NCBI RefSeq assembly: GCF_000003855.2
Contig: NW_003101679.1
Location: 2,093,276 to 2,157,275 of the forward strand
Source of the DNA: Blastomyces gilchristii SLH14081
Taxonomy: Eukaryota; Ascomycota; Eurotiomycetes; Onygenales; Ajellomycetaceae
Length of the DNA: 64,000 bases
Direction of reading: 5' to 3'
A model generated the notes under the pieces. The model did not search any database. It saw nothing but the letters and a program-made list of their open reading frames with translations, and was not told where the DNA came from. Made by a program: the position numbers and the translations under genes. Every line of letters begins with the position of its first letter. Positions within the stretch are counted from its first letter, which is position 1. Below, in pieces: positions 11,371 to 23,765 of this stretch.

Positions 11371-11764
11371 TGTTAGTTCACATGCATATCAGCTATCTGT
11401 TATTGTTGTAATTTCAACATTGCTCAGAGCTACTGTGACACTGTGTGTATGCTTGCATTTGAGAGCTCTTTCATGTTATTAGTAGACATAGCTGTGTAAT
11501 TATACAAATATCTTATATATCTAAGGTGTCAGGACTCTCAGATCTTTCACTGATATTCTCTTAAAACATCTTGTTACAGAGTCAGAGTGACTGATAAGCA
11601 AGCTTCTATTTATAGACTTAGTGTCTGCTTAACTGATTGTTCATTTTTCTATTTCTTACATGTTGTTACACATTCAGATATCTTCTTAATGAATAATCAT
11701 TTCTAATCAGAAGATGATGAACATTTTTCAAGTATAAGAGATCTACACTTAATAGATTAGTACA
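11371..11764 (-). mobile_element. Gypsy-1 copy D, gag start and truncated 5' LTR
   Basis: Continuation of the 4801-5292 piece. 11371-11732 is the start of gag and the leader. 11733 to about 11764 is the end of the 5' LTR (TATAAGAGATCTACAC, homologous to TGTAAGAG at 11088). The LTR is cut by the 3' tail of LINE copy 2. The missing LTR remainder does not reappear beyond the far end of that LINE at 39896. Confidence 0.8.
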
Positions 11765-12186
11765 ATTATTATTATTCTTCAATTATAGATATATACAGAC
11801 AGAGACTATGACATCTATCTGAGAACTTTTATTTCTCAGGGTTTTTCCTATATCTATAAAGTTAACTATTATACATTCAACAATTTCAGATATGCAAAAT
11901 CAGAAAATTCCAGTCTAGAATACAAAAACTGTTTACAAATTGCAGTATTTTAAGATCTTCTGATACTTTGAAATTATTTGACAATATCATGACAAAAGAA
12001 AAGAGAACACAATCTTAAAGATAGACACATTAAATAGATAGATAGAAAAGAATACAAAGAAAAAAATAAAGTAAAATAAAGAGAGACTGTAATGAAACAA
12101 ATTCTTAAAAGATAGTATATAGCTGTTTTAACAGACTATATCTGATCAATTTCCTCCTCTTCATATTCAGATATTTCTGAATTCAG
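11765..12186 (-). other. LINE 3' untranslated tail with terminal hairpin, copy 2
   Basis: The tail after the ORF2 stop. In the LINE sense it ends in a hairpin (arms CTGAGAA and TTCTCAG at 11819-11839), then about 65 bp, then AATTGAAGAA and TAA repeats. The same arrangement is seen in LINE copy 3 (60729-60811) and at the end of SINE-2 (38379-38462). In LINEs of this kind the 3' end is where the reverse transcriptase binds to begin target-primed synthesis. Confidence 0.8.
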
Positions 12187-14325
12187 TCATTTCCTTGTAG
12201 CTGCTTGAGTTTCTGATAGAAAGTCTATTAAGTATTTAATTCCTGTCTCAGTTGAGAATAAGAATCTTATATTTAATTGATTTAGATCATACTTCTCTTT
12301 CAATCTGACTCTGAGACTATTGTATAATACACAGTGTATTATAATATGTTCAGGATTCTCATTTGCATTGCAGAATGAGCATTCTATTGAATTAAATCTA
12401 TCATCAAATCTTTGTATATAAGATTTGAAATAGTCATATCCTAGTTTTGGCTATATTATAGGTGAGAATATTTTCTTTTTATATTGAATTGAACATGATT
12501 TTCACTTGGGTTTTGTTTCAAACCTTGAATAATGTATACTCTTCTTTTATTTCTGCCAGCTTTTATTTCACTTGTCTAAACAAGATTCTTTTAGTTTTCT
12601 CTTTATAAAAGACCAGGATACAATTTTTTGAATAGATCTGCTTAGTTCTGAACCTTTTTTTACAGCTGAATCAGCCAATTCATTGTCATGAATATTCATA
12701 TAAGCAGAAATCCAGTGCAGATGAATTATCAGCTTTGATATTCTTCTCTTTTGAATTTTTAAAACAGAGTTTAAGATCAGTTCAAGATTCATTTGATCAT
12801 TATGAATCTAACTATTTCTAAGTCTTTTTAAAGCAGCTTCACTATTAGAGAATATTCATACCTCTTTCAAACTATTTTCTCTCTTATGAGATTTTATTTT
12901 AATAAGTTTGAAAGCTTTCACTATTGCAAATAGTTCAGTGTCAAAGACTTCAGATTCACAGTCTAGATTTCAGAAATCTGAGATAAAATTAATATTATCT
13001 TCAGTATAGACAATGCCTGTGTCTAATCTATTCAAATTCTCATTTTTTAAGCCATCTGAATAAATCAGAATAGAGTCTTTTATATTGATTGTGAAAATTC
13101 TCTTCAAATGCTGTTTATATTCTTTCTCTTTGAACAGTTCACTTATTTGCAAGTCTATAAGAGATTCAAGCTTTTCTCTCCAGAGAGATAACTTCTCATG
13201 ATCAACTTTTTCAACATTTAAAGAAGAAAATTGATTTTTAATCAGTGAGCATAGTCTGTACAGTTGAGAAGATATTTTCTTTGAAGAATTATTTTCATTT
13301 CAATCAAGAAATCTATTTCAATCCAGTTCATTTCCAGAGTTAATTGATGAAAATGAAGAAGAGACTCTTTCTCTGATTATATGATTTAAGCTCATCTTTA
13401 TAACTCTCAGAGTATAGTTCATACAGATCTTTTCAAATTTAATAGTAGAAGAGAAAATTAAAGCTTCAATTTTCATTACTTTAATAGAAGATGATTTGAA
13501 TACTTTCAGAATGCTTCTCAAAGCTCTGTTTTACAGAGTTTGAAAGAGTTCAGTGAAATTTTCTTGATTATTTTATTAAACTTAAACTTCTTAATCAGCT
13601 GCTGAGATAATACAGACTATATATAACTATCTCATAGCCTGGAAGAATGTACCTCTCTCTGTATTTGATAGTCTGATTATGCTATTTAATAGTCTTTCTG
13701 CCTTGATAATTCTTTATTGAATATGATATTTTAAATTCATCTTGAAGTTTAATTATACTTCTAATCATTTGACATTTAAACTGGGTTTAATCTCCTTATT
13801 TAAAAGAGTTAGATATAGTTCTTTCTTATTGAATCTAGAAAAGAAATGAATTAACTCAGTTTTATTTATATTAAATGAAATTTAATTAATATCTACTCTA
13901 ACAAAGATTTTCTTTACTACTTTTTCAATCACTTCTAAATTCTCTTTGATTGTTTTTGAACTGTAGAGTATATTAGTATTCTTCATGTAACTTGAAGATC
14001 TCACTATGTTCATATCTCTATTCTTGAATAGATTTACAGAGTATATTGTAAATAAAATAAGTGAGATTAAAGATTCTGACAGTACTTCTATTTTTATCTC
14101 AGTCTTATTTTGTTTCATTTCATCAAGGAATAGTTATATGATTCTTTTAGATATAAAACAGTTAACTTATTTTATTAGAGAAAGTAACAGTTTTAATATC
14201 TTCAAAGTCTGAATTCACTTTGACTTTGAAACATAATTAAATGTATCTTTAATATTAACAAAAACTGCAGTTGAGATCAGATCTTCATACTTTGTTGTTT
14301 AAATATTATAAATAACTGACAGAAC
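12187..14325 (-). pseudogene. LINE ORF2 C-terminal part (late RT, RNase H, zinc knuckle), copy 2
   Basis: Reads on the minus strand from the hAT border to the stop at 12187-12189. The late RT lies at about 13880-14320, including the YxDD neighbourhood near 13975-14000 (SSSYMKNTNILY-like, with both catalytic Asp codons lost). RNase H follows in two open pieces: 12970-13152 (ILIYSDGLKNENLNRLD, first catalytic Asp) and 12568-12792 (HWISAYMNIHDNELADSAVKK, the last Asp within NELADSA). A C-terminal CxxC...H-x4-C knuckle lies near 12340-12390. The RNase H remains unusually readable, with Trp kept in its last motif. Two pieces of this ORF are separated by the 6-kb hAT insertion. Confidence 0.88.
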
Positions 14326-14678
14326 TAGACTGACCGTGTGACTCTGTCTGATACTAGAATCAAACTTTACAGCTGTCATATTGCCTAAAAGCATTACTTC
14401 TGGTCATGGTTTGTGTTCATCACATTATTTCAAATATTAAAGGCCTCAGATTCACTTTTCAAATAAAAATCTAGTCTCAGATAAAGAATATGTTTAAATT
14501 CTTAGTCATATTTTTATTCTGATCTCATTATTGAGAATGATATTAAATGAGATAATGAAATCATTTCTCACTTACATAATATCATAACATAGTACTCATT
14601 TGTTGAAAATTCAATAGAGAGTATTATTAAATATCATTACTTTTCTGAAAACAGATTATAATTCATATAATTTTAATT

Positions 14679-14795
14679 GTAAAAAAAATATAAATTACAA
14701 AAAAAAACAAAAAATAAAAAACAAAATAAAAACAAGAAAAAATCACAATGAAAAAAAAAAAGAGAAAGAAAAAAAAAAAAATACACAAAGAAATT
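14679..14795. repeat. A-rich low-complexity tract
   Basis: Long runs of A broken by single C, T or G (AAAAAAAC, AAAACAAG and similar units) inside the left arm of the hAT element. No gene features; slippage-prone. Confidence 0.85.
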
Positions 14796-15880
14796 AAGAT
14801 TACACAGCTGTAGTATTCTTAAAATACTCACTTCTCGGAGTCTTTACAATGTTTATTATCAATTATGTATCTCTTACAGTTAGAGTAACACAGCTGCAAT
14901 GAGTCATTGTCTTAACATCATCTAATAAATAATCAGTATATATCTGTATAAATGTGAACAATTAGAAAATATACACTTAAAAAGTGTGACCAGGGTGAAC
15001 TCTACTGCCACTTGAATAACATCAAGAATAGAATACTGAAATTGATAATTCTCTTCATCAATTTCATAGATAAGGCATATGAAGATGATCTTAGAGAATA
15101 TAAGATTTTCTAACTTCTGATAAAAACAGATCTCACAGAGAGACTCTATTTTCGTAATATTAAAAAGCATTACTTTTATACAATGTATATACACTTACTG
15201 CAGTGATTTACTCTCTGTATATATAACTGAGAGTTGCAGCTTTCTCACACTGCACAGCTCTCTCTGAGATACTGCTGCTAGTTTGCAATTCACACAGTCT
15301 CTCAGTTCAGTACACACTGTGTGTATACAGTTCTGTATACTGAGACTGTGTTGATCATTATGATCTGATATGATACTCACTTTTCACAGGCCATGTTTCA
15401 TTTGAGAGAGGGAGAAAAAGAAATAACTGTTGTTTTATTGAGAAGAGAATGAATAATTAGTATTATTAAATATAATTTAATTCATCTGTATTTAAAATTT
15501 GATTAGTCTATACAATTTAATTTGAGGATTTCTAAGAGTGTTTTAATAGTTTTCATACCAGCTTAAACTTAGTGATGGGTTGAAGAAGAAGAGAAAAGAG
15601 AGAAGAAAGAATTTAGAATAACTTATCTTTATAATATGAAAACAGAGAATCACTGCAATCATTCTTTCTAGTAATAAAGATCTGTTTTCTGCATGTATCC
15701 CTGATATAGATTATATAATAACTGTATACAAAGAATATCAATAGTGCATGCATTGAATGAAGATAATATTACTATGTAACACTGTAGCTGTTTCTGTATA
15801 TCTCTGAAAACTGTTAATAGTTTCTTTCAGTCTCTTTATATTTAGTAAGTTAATAATATATTCTGATACACTCTCTCTTT
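14796..15880. other. Unassigned stretch of the hAT left arm
   Basis: Two abutting minus-strand frames (15195-15380 and 14922-15194) sit here, of 61 and 90 codons. The first is Cys/Ser-rich with several CxxxxxxC spacings (HTVCTELRDCVNC). The second is Cys/Ile-rich with LCEICFYQKLENL. Both have ordinary-looking composition, but neither resembles a family I know. They are close enough to be exons of one small gene or fragments of a decayed one. 15381-15880 shows nothing recognisable beyond AT-rich DNA. Confidence 0.4.
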
Positions 15881-15911
15881 CATCATTATCATTATCATCA
15901 TTATCATTATC

Positions 15912-15942
<31 letters not shown>

Positions 15943-15998
15943 CTATTACTATTATCATTATCATCATTATTATCATTATTATCATTATATTATTACTA
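15881..15998. repeat. ATC/ATT microsatellite
   Basis: About 118 bp of CATCATTATCATTATC-type units that drift into TATTATTACTATTACTATT toward the right. A compound trinucleotide repeat; no coding role is supported. Confidence 0.9.
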
Positions 15999-16079
15999 GC
16001 TATCTTCTCTGTCTTCACTCTCTTTCAACACTTATTAAAATCAATCATATTATCTCTTTTCAAATATTCTGTGATCCTG

Positions 16080-16862
16080 CAGATCATCAAGGCGTGTAAG
16101 CACTGTCACAGATTGAAGAAAGAGAAGAAGAAGATATTCAAGCATACAGAGACAGATTGTAAGACATATTATAATATCTTGAAGAGGCTCTGTAAGAAAG
16201 CAGAATAATAATGATTTTAAGTAACACTTCTGATAGATTTAGACTGAACTAAGTATAGAAATAATATAGATGATGCTGTCTGTGAGAGATTGAAAAAGAA
16301 GATATTGAAGAGTCTTATACAGTAGTGATGAAATCAGGAGAAGTTCTGAGAATAATTTAAAACTAAGATAAAGAGAGAGAGAGAGAAGAAGAGTATTACT
16401 GTAAATAAGCAGTAACAGAAGAAGATTAAGAAGATATTGAAGTGAGAGACAAAGAAGTGAAAACTGATAAGTTTTTTATTAAGATATAACAATTTTTGAT
16501 AATACTTTTATTCTCTAATTAATTAGCAGGAGCTGACAGAGAAGAAGGGAATTAAGATGTTATTCAGATCTTAAATGTGCTTCATGATTCAGAACATTGA
16601 GAAGGCAGCCCTGCTCTCTGAGCATGTCAATCTGCTTGTCACTGAGATGAAACCTGAGACAGCAGATCAGAAAATACAGGATTTTAAGATGCAGATTAAC
16701 CTGGCTGAGAAGAAGCAGTAGAAATTCTTCTCTGAGAAGACAGTGAAGAAAGATTTTGAGATGATTATCATCTCAGATGAGAAGAAGAAGAAGAAGAAGA
16801 AGAATGAGAAATGAATTATAAAGAATGATGAGAAGAATGAGAAAGAGAAGAAAGATAATGAG
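16080..16862 (+). pseudogene. K/E-rich coding-like relic in the hAT left arm
   Basis: Plus-strand stretch less decayed than its surroundings. It opens with a basic segment holding KACKHCHRLKK, which would fit the start of a zinc-binding or DNA-binding domain. A later in-frame run near 16570-16720 (QNIEKAALLSEHVNLL..EMKPETADQKIQDF) reads like real amphipathic helices. It ends in a (GAAGAA)n Lys tract at about 16780-16860. An intron-like gap (about 16470-16525, ending in TTAGCAG) may separate the two parts. I do not recognise the family. It may be an accessory gene of the hAT element or the remnant of another insertion. Confidence 0.45.
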
Positions 16863-17560
16863 TAGAAAAAGTTTATTTCTTTTTATATTAGTTAGTTATA
16901 AGTGTATAACTATTAGTTAATAATTGAAATTAATTTTGAGTTTTCAAAAATTATTGTATAAGTTGTAATCAATTATCAATATCAGAAATAATATATATAT
17001 ATATATTTAACTATCATGATTCACAAATCACTATAATATATAAGTATAAACATTTTTTCAACATTGATATTCACAATATTAATATATTTTTAATGATATT
17101 ATCTGATAATACAATTTAATAACACTCTCTTTCACAATGTTAATATATTTCAAGAAATATGACAGAGATTAATTAAGATTGTTTATTCACTTTTATACAT
17201 TGATGATATTCAATCTGAGTTAGTACTAAAATTATAACTAAGCTAAGAAAGAAGATTATTTTCTCTTATATTAATTCTTCTTACACACATCAGTGATTAG
17301 TTATTGAAAATAAATTATCATCTTTCTTAAATTATTATCATATCTTCTGAATTCACTTCTTTCACTTCTTTTACTTCTATTGAAGATTCTCAAACTCTTT
17401 AAGAAATCACCGTGAATCACAAAGTCTATGTTATTTACAATTTAATACAGAATGCTCTCTTTCAATCATGATAAATGATTACTTAATTCTTCATATCTGA
17501 TTTCAGGTCATAAAATTTATAAAAACCTCAATATAAATACTGAGATGAACTATGAAATAA
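16863..17560. other. AT-rich stretch between the two coding relics of the hAT element
   Basis: Very AT-rich, with a short (AT)n run near 16990-17005 and repeated TTCACAATRTTAATATATTT-like phrases near 17065 and 17135. I see no gene, RNA or terminal repeat here. It could be an intron or the spacer upstream of the transposase. Confidence 0.5.
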
Positions 17561-20100
17561 TTATTAACAGATTGTATTACAGATTACTGAAGAGTCATCT
17601 CTCTGCTACAATCACTGCAACTTCATTCAGAAACATTCATTATAGACTGATTATAGCTCTGAAGAAATTTTCTGACATCTGAAGTCATCAGAATACAGAT
17701 AATAAATGAGAAATAATTAAAAAATTACTACTGAGCTAATAAGTTACTCTATTGAATAATAATTGTTGATAATACTCACTTTTTAATTTGAAGAAAATTA
17801 TGTAAAAATGATTATATATTAGTACTCTGATTTCATAACTCTTATCTGATAACTTCTGTGAATAATTACTTCATATATATATATCTCTGAATCTTTCTCT
17901 GTAATTAATTGAAAACTCTGAATTCTGAATACTTCTTTAAATGCTTAATTCAAATCTTCATATTTCATATCAATTCTATCTTCAGTTCAATCTCAAGATA
18001 TACTACAAAGTTAATATACAACATCTAGAATCAGAGTTGAAGAATTATTGAAGAGTGTCTCTTACAGTGAATGCATGAACTAGTACAAACAATCTTGCAT
18101 TTACAAGAGTGATATATTATTATATTAATGAGAACTGAACTTATCAAGAGACATTAATTTAATTTGAATCATTGATTAGTAGTCATACTGAGAATTATAT
18201 AACAGAGATATTAATGACTGTGATTAAAAATGACTATTAAGATATTAGTCTCAGTCTTCTTACAATTATAACTAGACTGGCCGCCGTGACCATGAATTTT
18301 TTAAAAAGTAATGCTTTTTGGTAATGCTCAAATGAGATTTAAAGTCATTTAAAGCAATAAAAATAATTTAAATTGAGAAGTGGAAATCATGGTCTCATTT
18401 GGAAAATGTGACCAGAGTAGACAGTAAGTCTCACTGAGACAGTATGAGACTACTATCTAATGTTAAAACCGTGTAATGGAATCAGTCGAATTGGTAATGA
18501 GACTATCAAAAAATCTGGTCCTGGTCCCAGACACGGTCACACGGTCAGTCTAATTATAACTGATAATACTGTAAATAACTACACTATGATGAAGAGCTTG
18601 AAGCAAAAATTGACTTTGTATTTCTAAAATAATAAACAAGATCATATTCTCTGCATTGCTCATGTGATTCAACTTGTGATACAAACACTGATAAAGAATG
18701 TGAATATTAAGATAAAGAATAATAAGATGACTGATTCTTGAGATGAGAATAAGATGAAAGTGATTACTCAAGTAACTTTTATATTCACTTTATAAAAGAT
18801 AATGTTTTTTAATAATACTTTTTTATATTACTTTTTGATAATGCTTTTCAATAACACTACTGTTAATTTTGAATAGATTGACTAATAATTTAAATATCAC
18901 AGATTTAAAATATTACTAATGTGATTTGTATCTTCTCTAAATAATAACAACAATTTCATGATATTCAATGAATAAATAAATCAGTCACATCACTGAATAT
19001 GATACAGAATATTAGAATATAGTAGAGTTTAATATATCAGATAACTGTTCAGACTCTTTAATTATATTAGATAATTAATCATTGAATGCAATACTCTGAT
19101 TGAGAAAAGATTCAGATATTGAAACTTTCTGATATGAAGTGAACTCAGTTGAAATATGTGATTGATTTACTGTTTCAGTTATATAAGATAATGAAGACAG
19201 TCTTAATCACTTATACATCAATGCTGCAGTCAGTCTTATAACTGTATAACAGTTTATTTACTTATCTTGAGAAGTAGTTGAATTACTCAAAAAGAAATTC
19301 AGTCTGAGATGATGTAATAGTACAGACTAGTATTACCGCAAGGAATAAACTGGCATATTACTACAGCAAAACTGAACAATCTTTTACAGATTACTATGCT
19401 GTAGCAGCTCTACTAGATTCCTCTCATTGAGTTAATATTTACACTTTTCAAGATTGAACAGAGAAGAAATGAGACTCATATATTAAATTAGTCTGAGACT
19501 ACTACAATGTCAACTATCAGAGATTTGAATGAGCAGATATTAGAGATATAAAGACAGTGAAATACAATTCTCTAGTAAGTAATAATCTTTGATAACACTT
19601 CACATCACATAGAACTATAATACTAACTTTGAAACAGAACTTACATACACTAATTATAACTGAAAATCAGGCAAAACTACATGCTTATAAAACTGAATTT
19701 CACTGCTATCTTCAAGATAATTGAATAAATTTACACACTAAATCAATTCTAGAGTTATGAAAAATTATTGAGAGTATATATTCAAATGTTACACTGATGA
19801 TGTGTGATATTCTGATAATTTCATTAATAGAAATGAAAATGAAGTGAAAGTTCAACTCAAGTCAAGATATTTATCACTATCATCAGAGACAATTATAAGA
19901 AGAAATAATCAAGAAACTCATGATTGTAAAACATAGAATTATCAGACAGTTTAATACCTCTGATCACAGTATATCAGAGAAGTGTAGTTTTCATGAGAAA
20001 GTGAAGAATAAACTTACACAAGAATGTATTTAGTTGTTTCATGAGTGTTATCAATAATTATTATCAAATTCTGAGTATATAAGCAATCACTGAATAAACT
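17560..20100 (+). pseudogene. hAT transposase, decayed and interrupted by a MITE
   Basis: hAT transposases cut the element out and reinsert it, making 8-bp duplications. The clearest part spans the MITE. Joining 18260-18272 to 18561 onward restores one frame reading ITDNTVNN, then TMMKSLKQKLTLYF, then an ILCIAHVIQLVIQTLIKNV segment. This is the standard hAT order: the DNAxNN catalytic motif, then the (R)CxAHxxNLxxxxxL motif. Upstream (about 17570-17700) an ITEESSLCYNHC-like piece fits the start of the catalytic region. Downstream to about 20100 there are only scattered fragments, and I could not find the C-terminal dimerisation motif. Stops are frequent throughout. Confidence 0.72.
18273..18552 (-). 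mobile_element. MITE (280-bp hAT deletion derivative), copy 1
   Basis: Ends TAGACTGGCCGCCGTGAC and, reversed, TAGACTGACCGTGTGACC match the ends of the host hAT element. The target duplication attataac lies at 18265-18272 and 18553-18560, inside the transposase. Orientation is opposite to the host element. The internal sequence matches the 506-bp copy at 52494-52999, minus about 225 bp removed just after the first end. It carries no coding capacity and keeps CG and CC. Confidence 0.92.
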
Positions 20101-20370
20101 GAATGAGACTGAATTTGATCTTCAGTCTCAGTCTCATTCTGATTTTGAAAGAATGATCATCTTTCACAGTTTATTCTGAGAAATTACTCTCATTTCACTG
20201 TTCTTGAATTAAATCTGGTCATTTTTCATGTCATTTCTCTCAGAAATGGTTCATTTTTAGATTTTTTTGAGGCTTGGTCCTGATGGGACTCACGCCAAGA
20301 AATGTATGAAACCAGACCAAATGAGAGCAAATGTGAAATTCATGGTCCCGGCGGCCAGTCTAGACAGAAC

Positions 20371-22135
20371 AGTGCAATTGCAGAGCATTGTTTTCTATCT
20401 TTTATTTATTCACAAACGAGAAGAGAATCATTAATAGAGCTTATAAAAGATAGTTAAGTAGATATTATCTTTTCTAAAACCTTTTCTAGATAGTTTAATA
20501 GAGATATTACTCTATATAACTTAGAAATTGAATGTTTTCTATTAGGTTTTACAAGAATCAATTCAGTGGCTTCTCTTCAGCATTCAGAATGATACTCATT
20601 TTTCAAGAGATTCAAAAAGAGCTTAAAATATTCATTCTTTAAGTAGAAATATATATTTTGAATGATTAAGTGATTGATTGAATCAGGCTCTGCAGCAGTT
20701 TTAATTGAATATGAGAAGATAGCTGACTCTAATTTATCTTGTATAAGTTCAGATAATGCTCAGATATTTTCATTAATATAGTTATAAAGTGATATATCCT
20801 CTTTCTGTGAATCTGAATCTGATGAGTTTTGAAAGAGAATTCTTATAAAAGCTTGATATTTTTTCTCAAAAGAATTTGCTGTATATAATTCATTCTGAAA
20901 CTTATATTCTAAGACTGGAAGTTTTACTACACTTCTTATTTTAGTATAGTTAAAAGCTTTAGAAACTTCTTTTTCTTATACTTCTTTAAGACATTTGTTT
21001 CAACAGTCTGTTTTAGCTCTTTTAATATCTGAAAAATATTTATTTCTGACAGCTTTGAACTCTTTATCAGATATTATATCATTCTTTTAATCTCTTCTAG
21101 TAATAACTAATTGTTTTCTTTTAGATATAATATTCTCATTTTATCAAGATTTAGAATACTCAGAAGACTTTTTCTTTGAAATATTATCTTTAATACTTAT
21201 TAGAATAATAGATATAATAAGCTTTACTCTACTTTTGAGCATTTCATTTGAGATATCTTGACTGAGATTTCAATAGAGCTCACTCTATCTTTCAGATTTT
21301 AACAGGTTTATACTTTCTTTAACTGCTTTTCAATCAGCTTTTTCAAAGTTATACTGATTAGAGAGAAGACACTTTGCATTCATTTATTTTTCACTCAGTT
21401 CAATATTAAATTAAATGATCTGATGATCTGATTCTCATGGCTCATTTGCATTAATAAATCAGTTAATAAGTCTTTTTTTAATTATATTTTATAATATGAA
21501 AGTGAGATCTATAATAGATTTCTGATTCATATCTTTTCTAAAGAATGTTTATTGATCAGACTTGTTAACTAGATCTATTAAATGCTCAAAGATTTATTCA
21601 ACTAGTTTATTCACTCTTACTGCTCTTTCACATTCTGAAGTTTATCAGAAATAATGTGTATTGAAATCTCCTGCAATTATAGAGTTTTTTCACAGAGTTA
21701 TATTTAAAATCCTCTATTAATTGTTCAGATATTGTTATTTTTCTTTAATAACTTTTCATTATAGATATATATGAGGTGTATGGTATTAAACTCATTCTCT
21801 TTATCTATAATATCACTTACTAGAATATCAGAGTTACATATGATATCAAATATTAGATTGAATTGATATCTTGATCTCTTTCTTTTATAGATTACTGCTC
21901 TTGACTTTATCTCAGACTTTTGAGATAGAAAATAGTAGCAGCTTGAATGAGAGATAATGTATTTTTACTCAGCATCAAAATTCAGTTTCTGAAGAAGTAT
22001 AAAATCAACTTTTTATTTAAATATAATTTGAAGATAAGAATAAATGTACTTTGAGTGTCTATTCATATTGATTTAAATAAATATGATTTTTGAAGAGTTT
22101 TTAAACTTTTGTTGTTATTTTTATTGTATATTCAT
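20371..22135 (-). pseudogene. LINE ORF2 endonuclease and RT N-terminal half, copy 2
   Basis: Begins at the ATG 22133-22135, matching copies 1 and 3. The first part is an exonuclease-endonuclease-phosphatase type domain: the QEP-like strand near 21990-22020, and the DFNAHH-like region near 21650-21690. The RT fingers follow, with an AAGPDSINHLII-like segment near 20680-20700 and a LL..L.K.LEKII-like motif near 20460-20500. The frame stops at the hAT insertion and continues at 14325. Stops are frequent. The product would nick the target and copy the element RNA there. Confidence 0.82.
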
Positions 22136-22164
22136 ACTAAAAGAGAGTAGAGATAGAGTAGAAT

Positions 22165-23765
22165 CTAATCACTATTATCAGATAGTAGATTATAACTATT
22201 TTGAAAAGCAGGAATCTCAACTGCTTACACTCTATCTGATTTAATATCAGAGTTATTTCTCAATTCTCTATTATTAACAGAAGTTTGAGAATTCAAATTC
22301 TATTTACATTTAGTTGAAGAATTGAAGTTTGAAGATTTAGATAGTTGAGAGTTTCTTCTTTTTAAGCTTTCAGTTATAGATTTACTGAGTTAACTATTCT
22401 CTTCAGTTCTAGATTAACTTTGAGCTTCATCTTTTCTTCAGTTCTTTTGAGTTCTTGAAGTAAGTGTGTATTCTTTTAAGCTAGATGCATATTTTTCTTT
22501 ACAATCAGAGTATTTAAGCAGAGTTTGTTAACATATTTCATCTCTTCTTAAGCATTTTTCATATTTATACTCACCAGTTTTATGATCTCTAGCATAGAAT
22601 GCACATTTTAAGTCTCTCAAATAAGAGATTACAAAGTATTCATATCTTTGACAGTTTGAACACTGTGTTTAAGCTTTGAGATTCATTCTTGAGTCTTTGT
22701 ATTCATGAACTCTCATTTTCAAATCTGCTGCTCTTACTTCAGAGATTGTTGATTGTTCAAGTGTTTTTATATATACTAGAACAGAGATATTTCTTCTACT
22801 TTGTCTGAACTTCATTGAATTTAGCTATACAGACTCTTTTCTCAGTTGAATGGAATTGTATTCTTCTAATTCATTTTTAAGAAGTAGTTTTTCTTCTTTA
22901 CAGTCAAAAGTTTCAAGTGAAATGTTATAAAGAATGAATTTATCTCACTTTTCATCTCTCTCAGATAGAATTGTGGTATTTAATAAAGATTCTATTACTG
23001 ATTTTCAGAGATTCTTATTCTGAATGAGGAATTCTGCACTGAATCCAGACATTGTAGTCAGAATGATGAAATTTTTAAAGAAGAATAACTTAATTGAAGC
23101 TATAACTGATTTTTCAACTTTAATATTAGTTATTAACTGAGAAAAGAACTGCTGATTAATTTTATTTCTTATTCTGAAAATGATATTTGAGTTTAACTTG
23201 TTTCTCTGTAAGATATTCTGATTTAAGACTGTGAAAATAAGTCTTCTATTTCTGAAGATTTGAAAGTTTTTCTCTTTTTACATTTTTTCTCTACTTTTCT
23301 ATGAATAGAAGTATGTGTAGTATTCTTCTCAGTTTTCTCAGAATTTTGAGTAGATTTTAAGACAGTAGAATTAGAGATAGTAGATTCAGCTGCTTGAGTA
23401 TACATTTTCTTCTCATTTAAAGAAGAAGAAGAAGAAGTAGAAAAAGAAGAAGAGTAAAATGAAAAGTCAGTGATTATACTAGAAATTTTCAATGTTTTTT
23501 AAACTGTGTTTGAAATCTGATGTTTGAACTTGATCATCTTCTTTACTTGTCTAGCCTGAGTATGAAGAATTAACAGAACTTCTTCATTTATCTCACTCAG
23601 ACACTGCTTCTCAAGAATTTTACTTACTTTTTCAAGTTGCTGTATTTCAAGAACTTGTTATTTCTCTATTTCTTCTTTCTTACTTCTCTTCACAATTTCA
23701 ATCTCAGAAATAGTATTTCAGAAAGCATCTTTTTCTATAACAACTGAGTGTATTTTTGAACTCAT
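22165..23765 (-). pseudogene. LINE ORF1 (gag-like), decayed, copy 2
   Basis: The start at 23763-23765 and stop at 22165-22167 are the same as in copies 1 and 3. One 89-codon piece (23223-23492) is still open and shows the Ser-rich run next to a Lys-rich segment (VEKKCKKRKTFKSSEIEDL) seen in all copies. The knuckle region (about 22555-22670) has lost Cys codons compared with copy 1. Non-functional. Confidence 0.84.

Larger units (their letters stand above)
11765..14325 (-). mobile_element. LINE copy 2, 3' third
   Basis: Minus-strand LINE from the (AAT)n-type tail at about 11765 up to the hAT insertion. It continues at 20363 with the 8-bp duplication gacagaac on both sides (14318-14325 and 20363-20370). 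It contains the 3' untranslated region (11765-12186) and the RNase H and late RT parts of ORF2. It is homologous throughout to 49240-49747, 50133-50321 and 59068-60811. Confidence 0.9.
14326..20362 (+). mobile_element. hAT-type DNA transposon, 6,037 bp, decayed
   Basis: Bounded by an 8-bp target duplication gacagaac (14318-14325 and 20363-20370), as is usual for hAT elements. It has imperfect terminal inverted repeats: TAGACTGACCGTGTGAC at the left and, reversed, TAGACTGGCCGCCGGGAC at the right. It sits inside ORF2 of LINE copy 2. A hAT transposase relic lies in its right half (about 17560-20100, plus strand). The left half holds low-complexity DNA, a K/E-rich coding-like stretch (16080-16862) and unassigned DNA. 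A 280-bp deletion derivative of its own family is nested at 18273-18552. Confidence 0.87.

Noticed and set aside
13882..14212. Separate small genes on both strands
   Set aside because: The minus frame is the LINE reverse transcriptase, and the plus frame (14006-14212) is its shadow. The same pair recurs inverted at 49240-49576.
15881..15998. A CRISPR-like or other functional repeat array
   Set aside because: It is a plain ATC/ATT microsatellite with no spacers.
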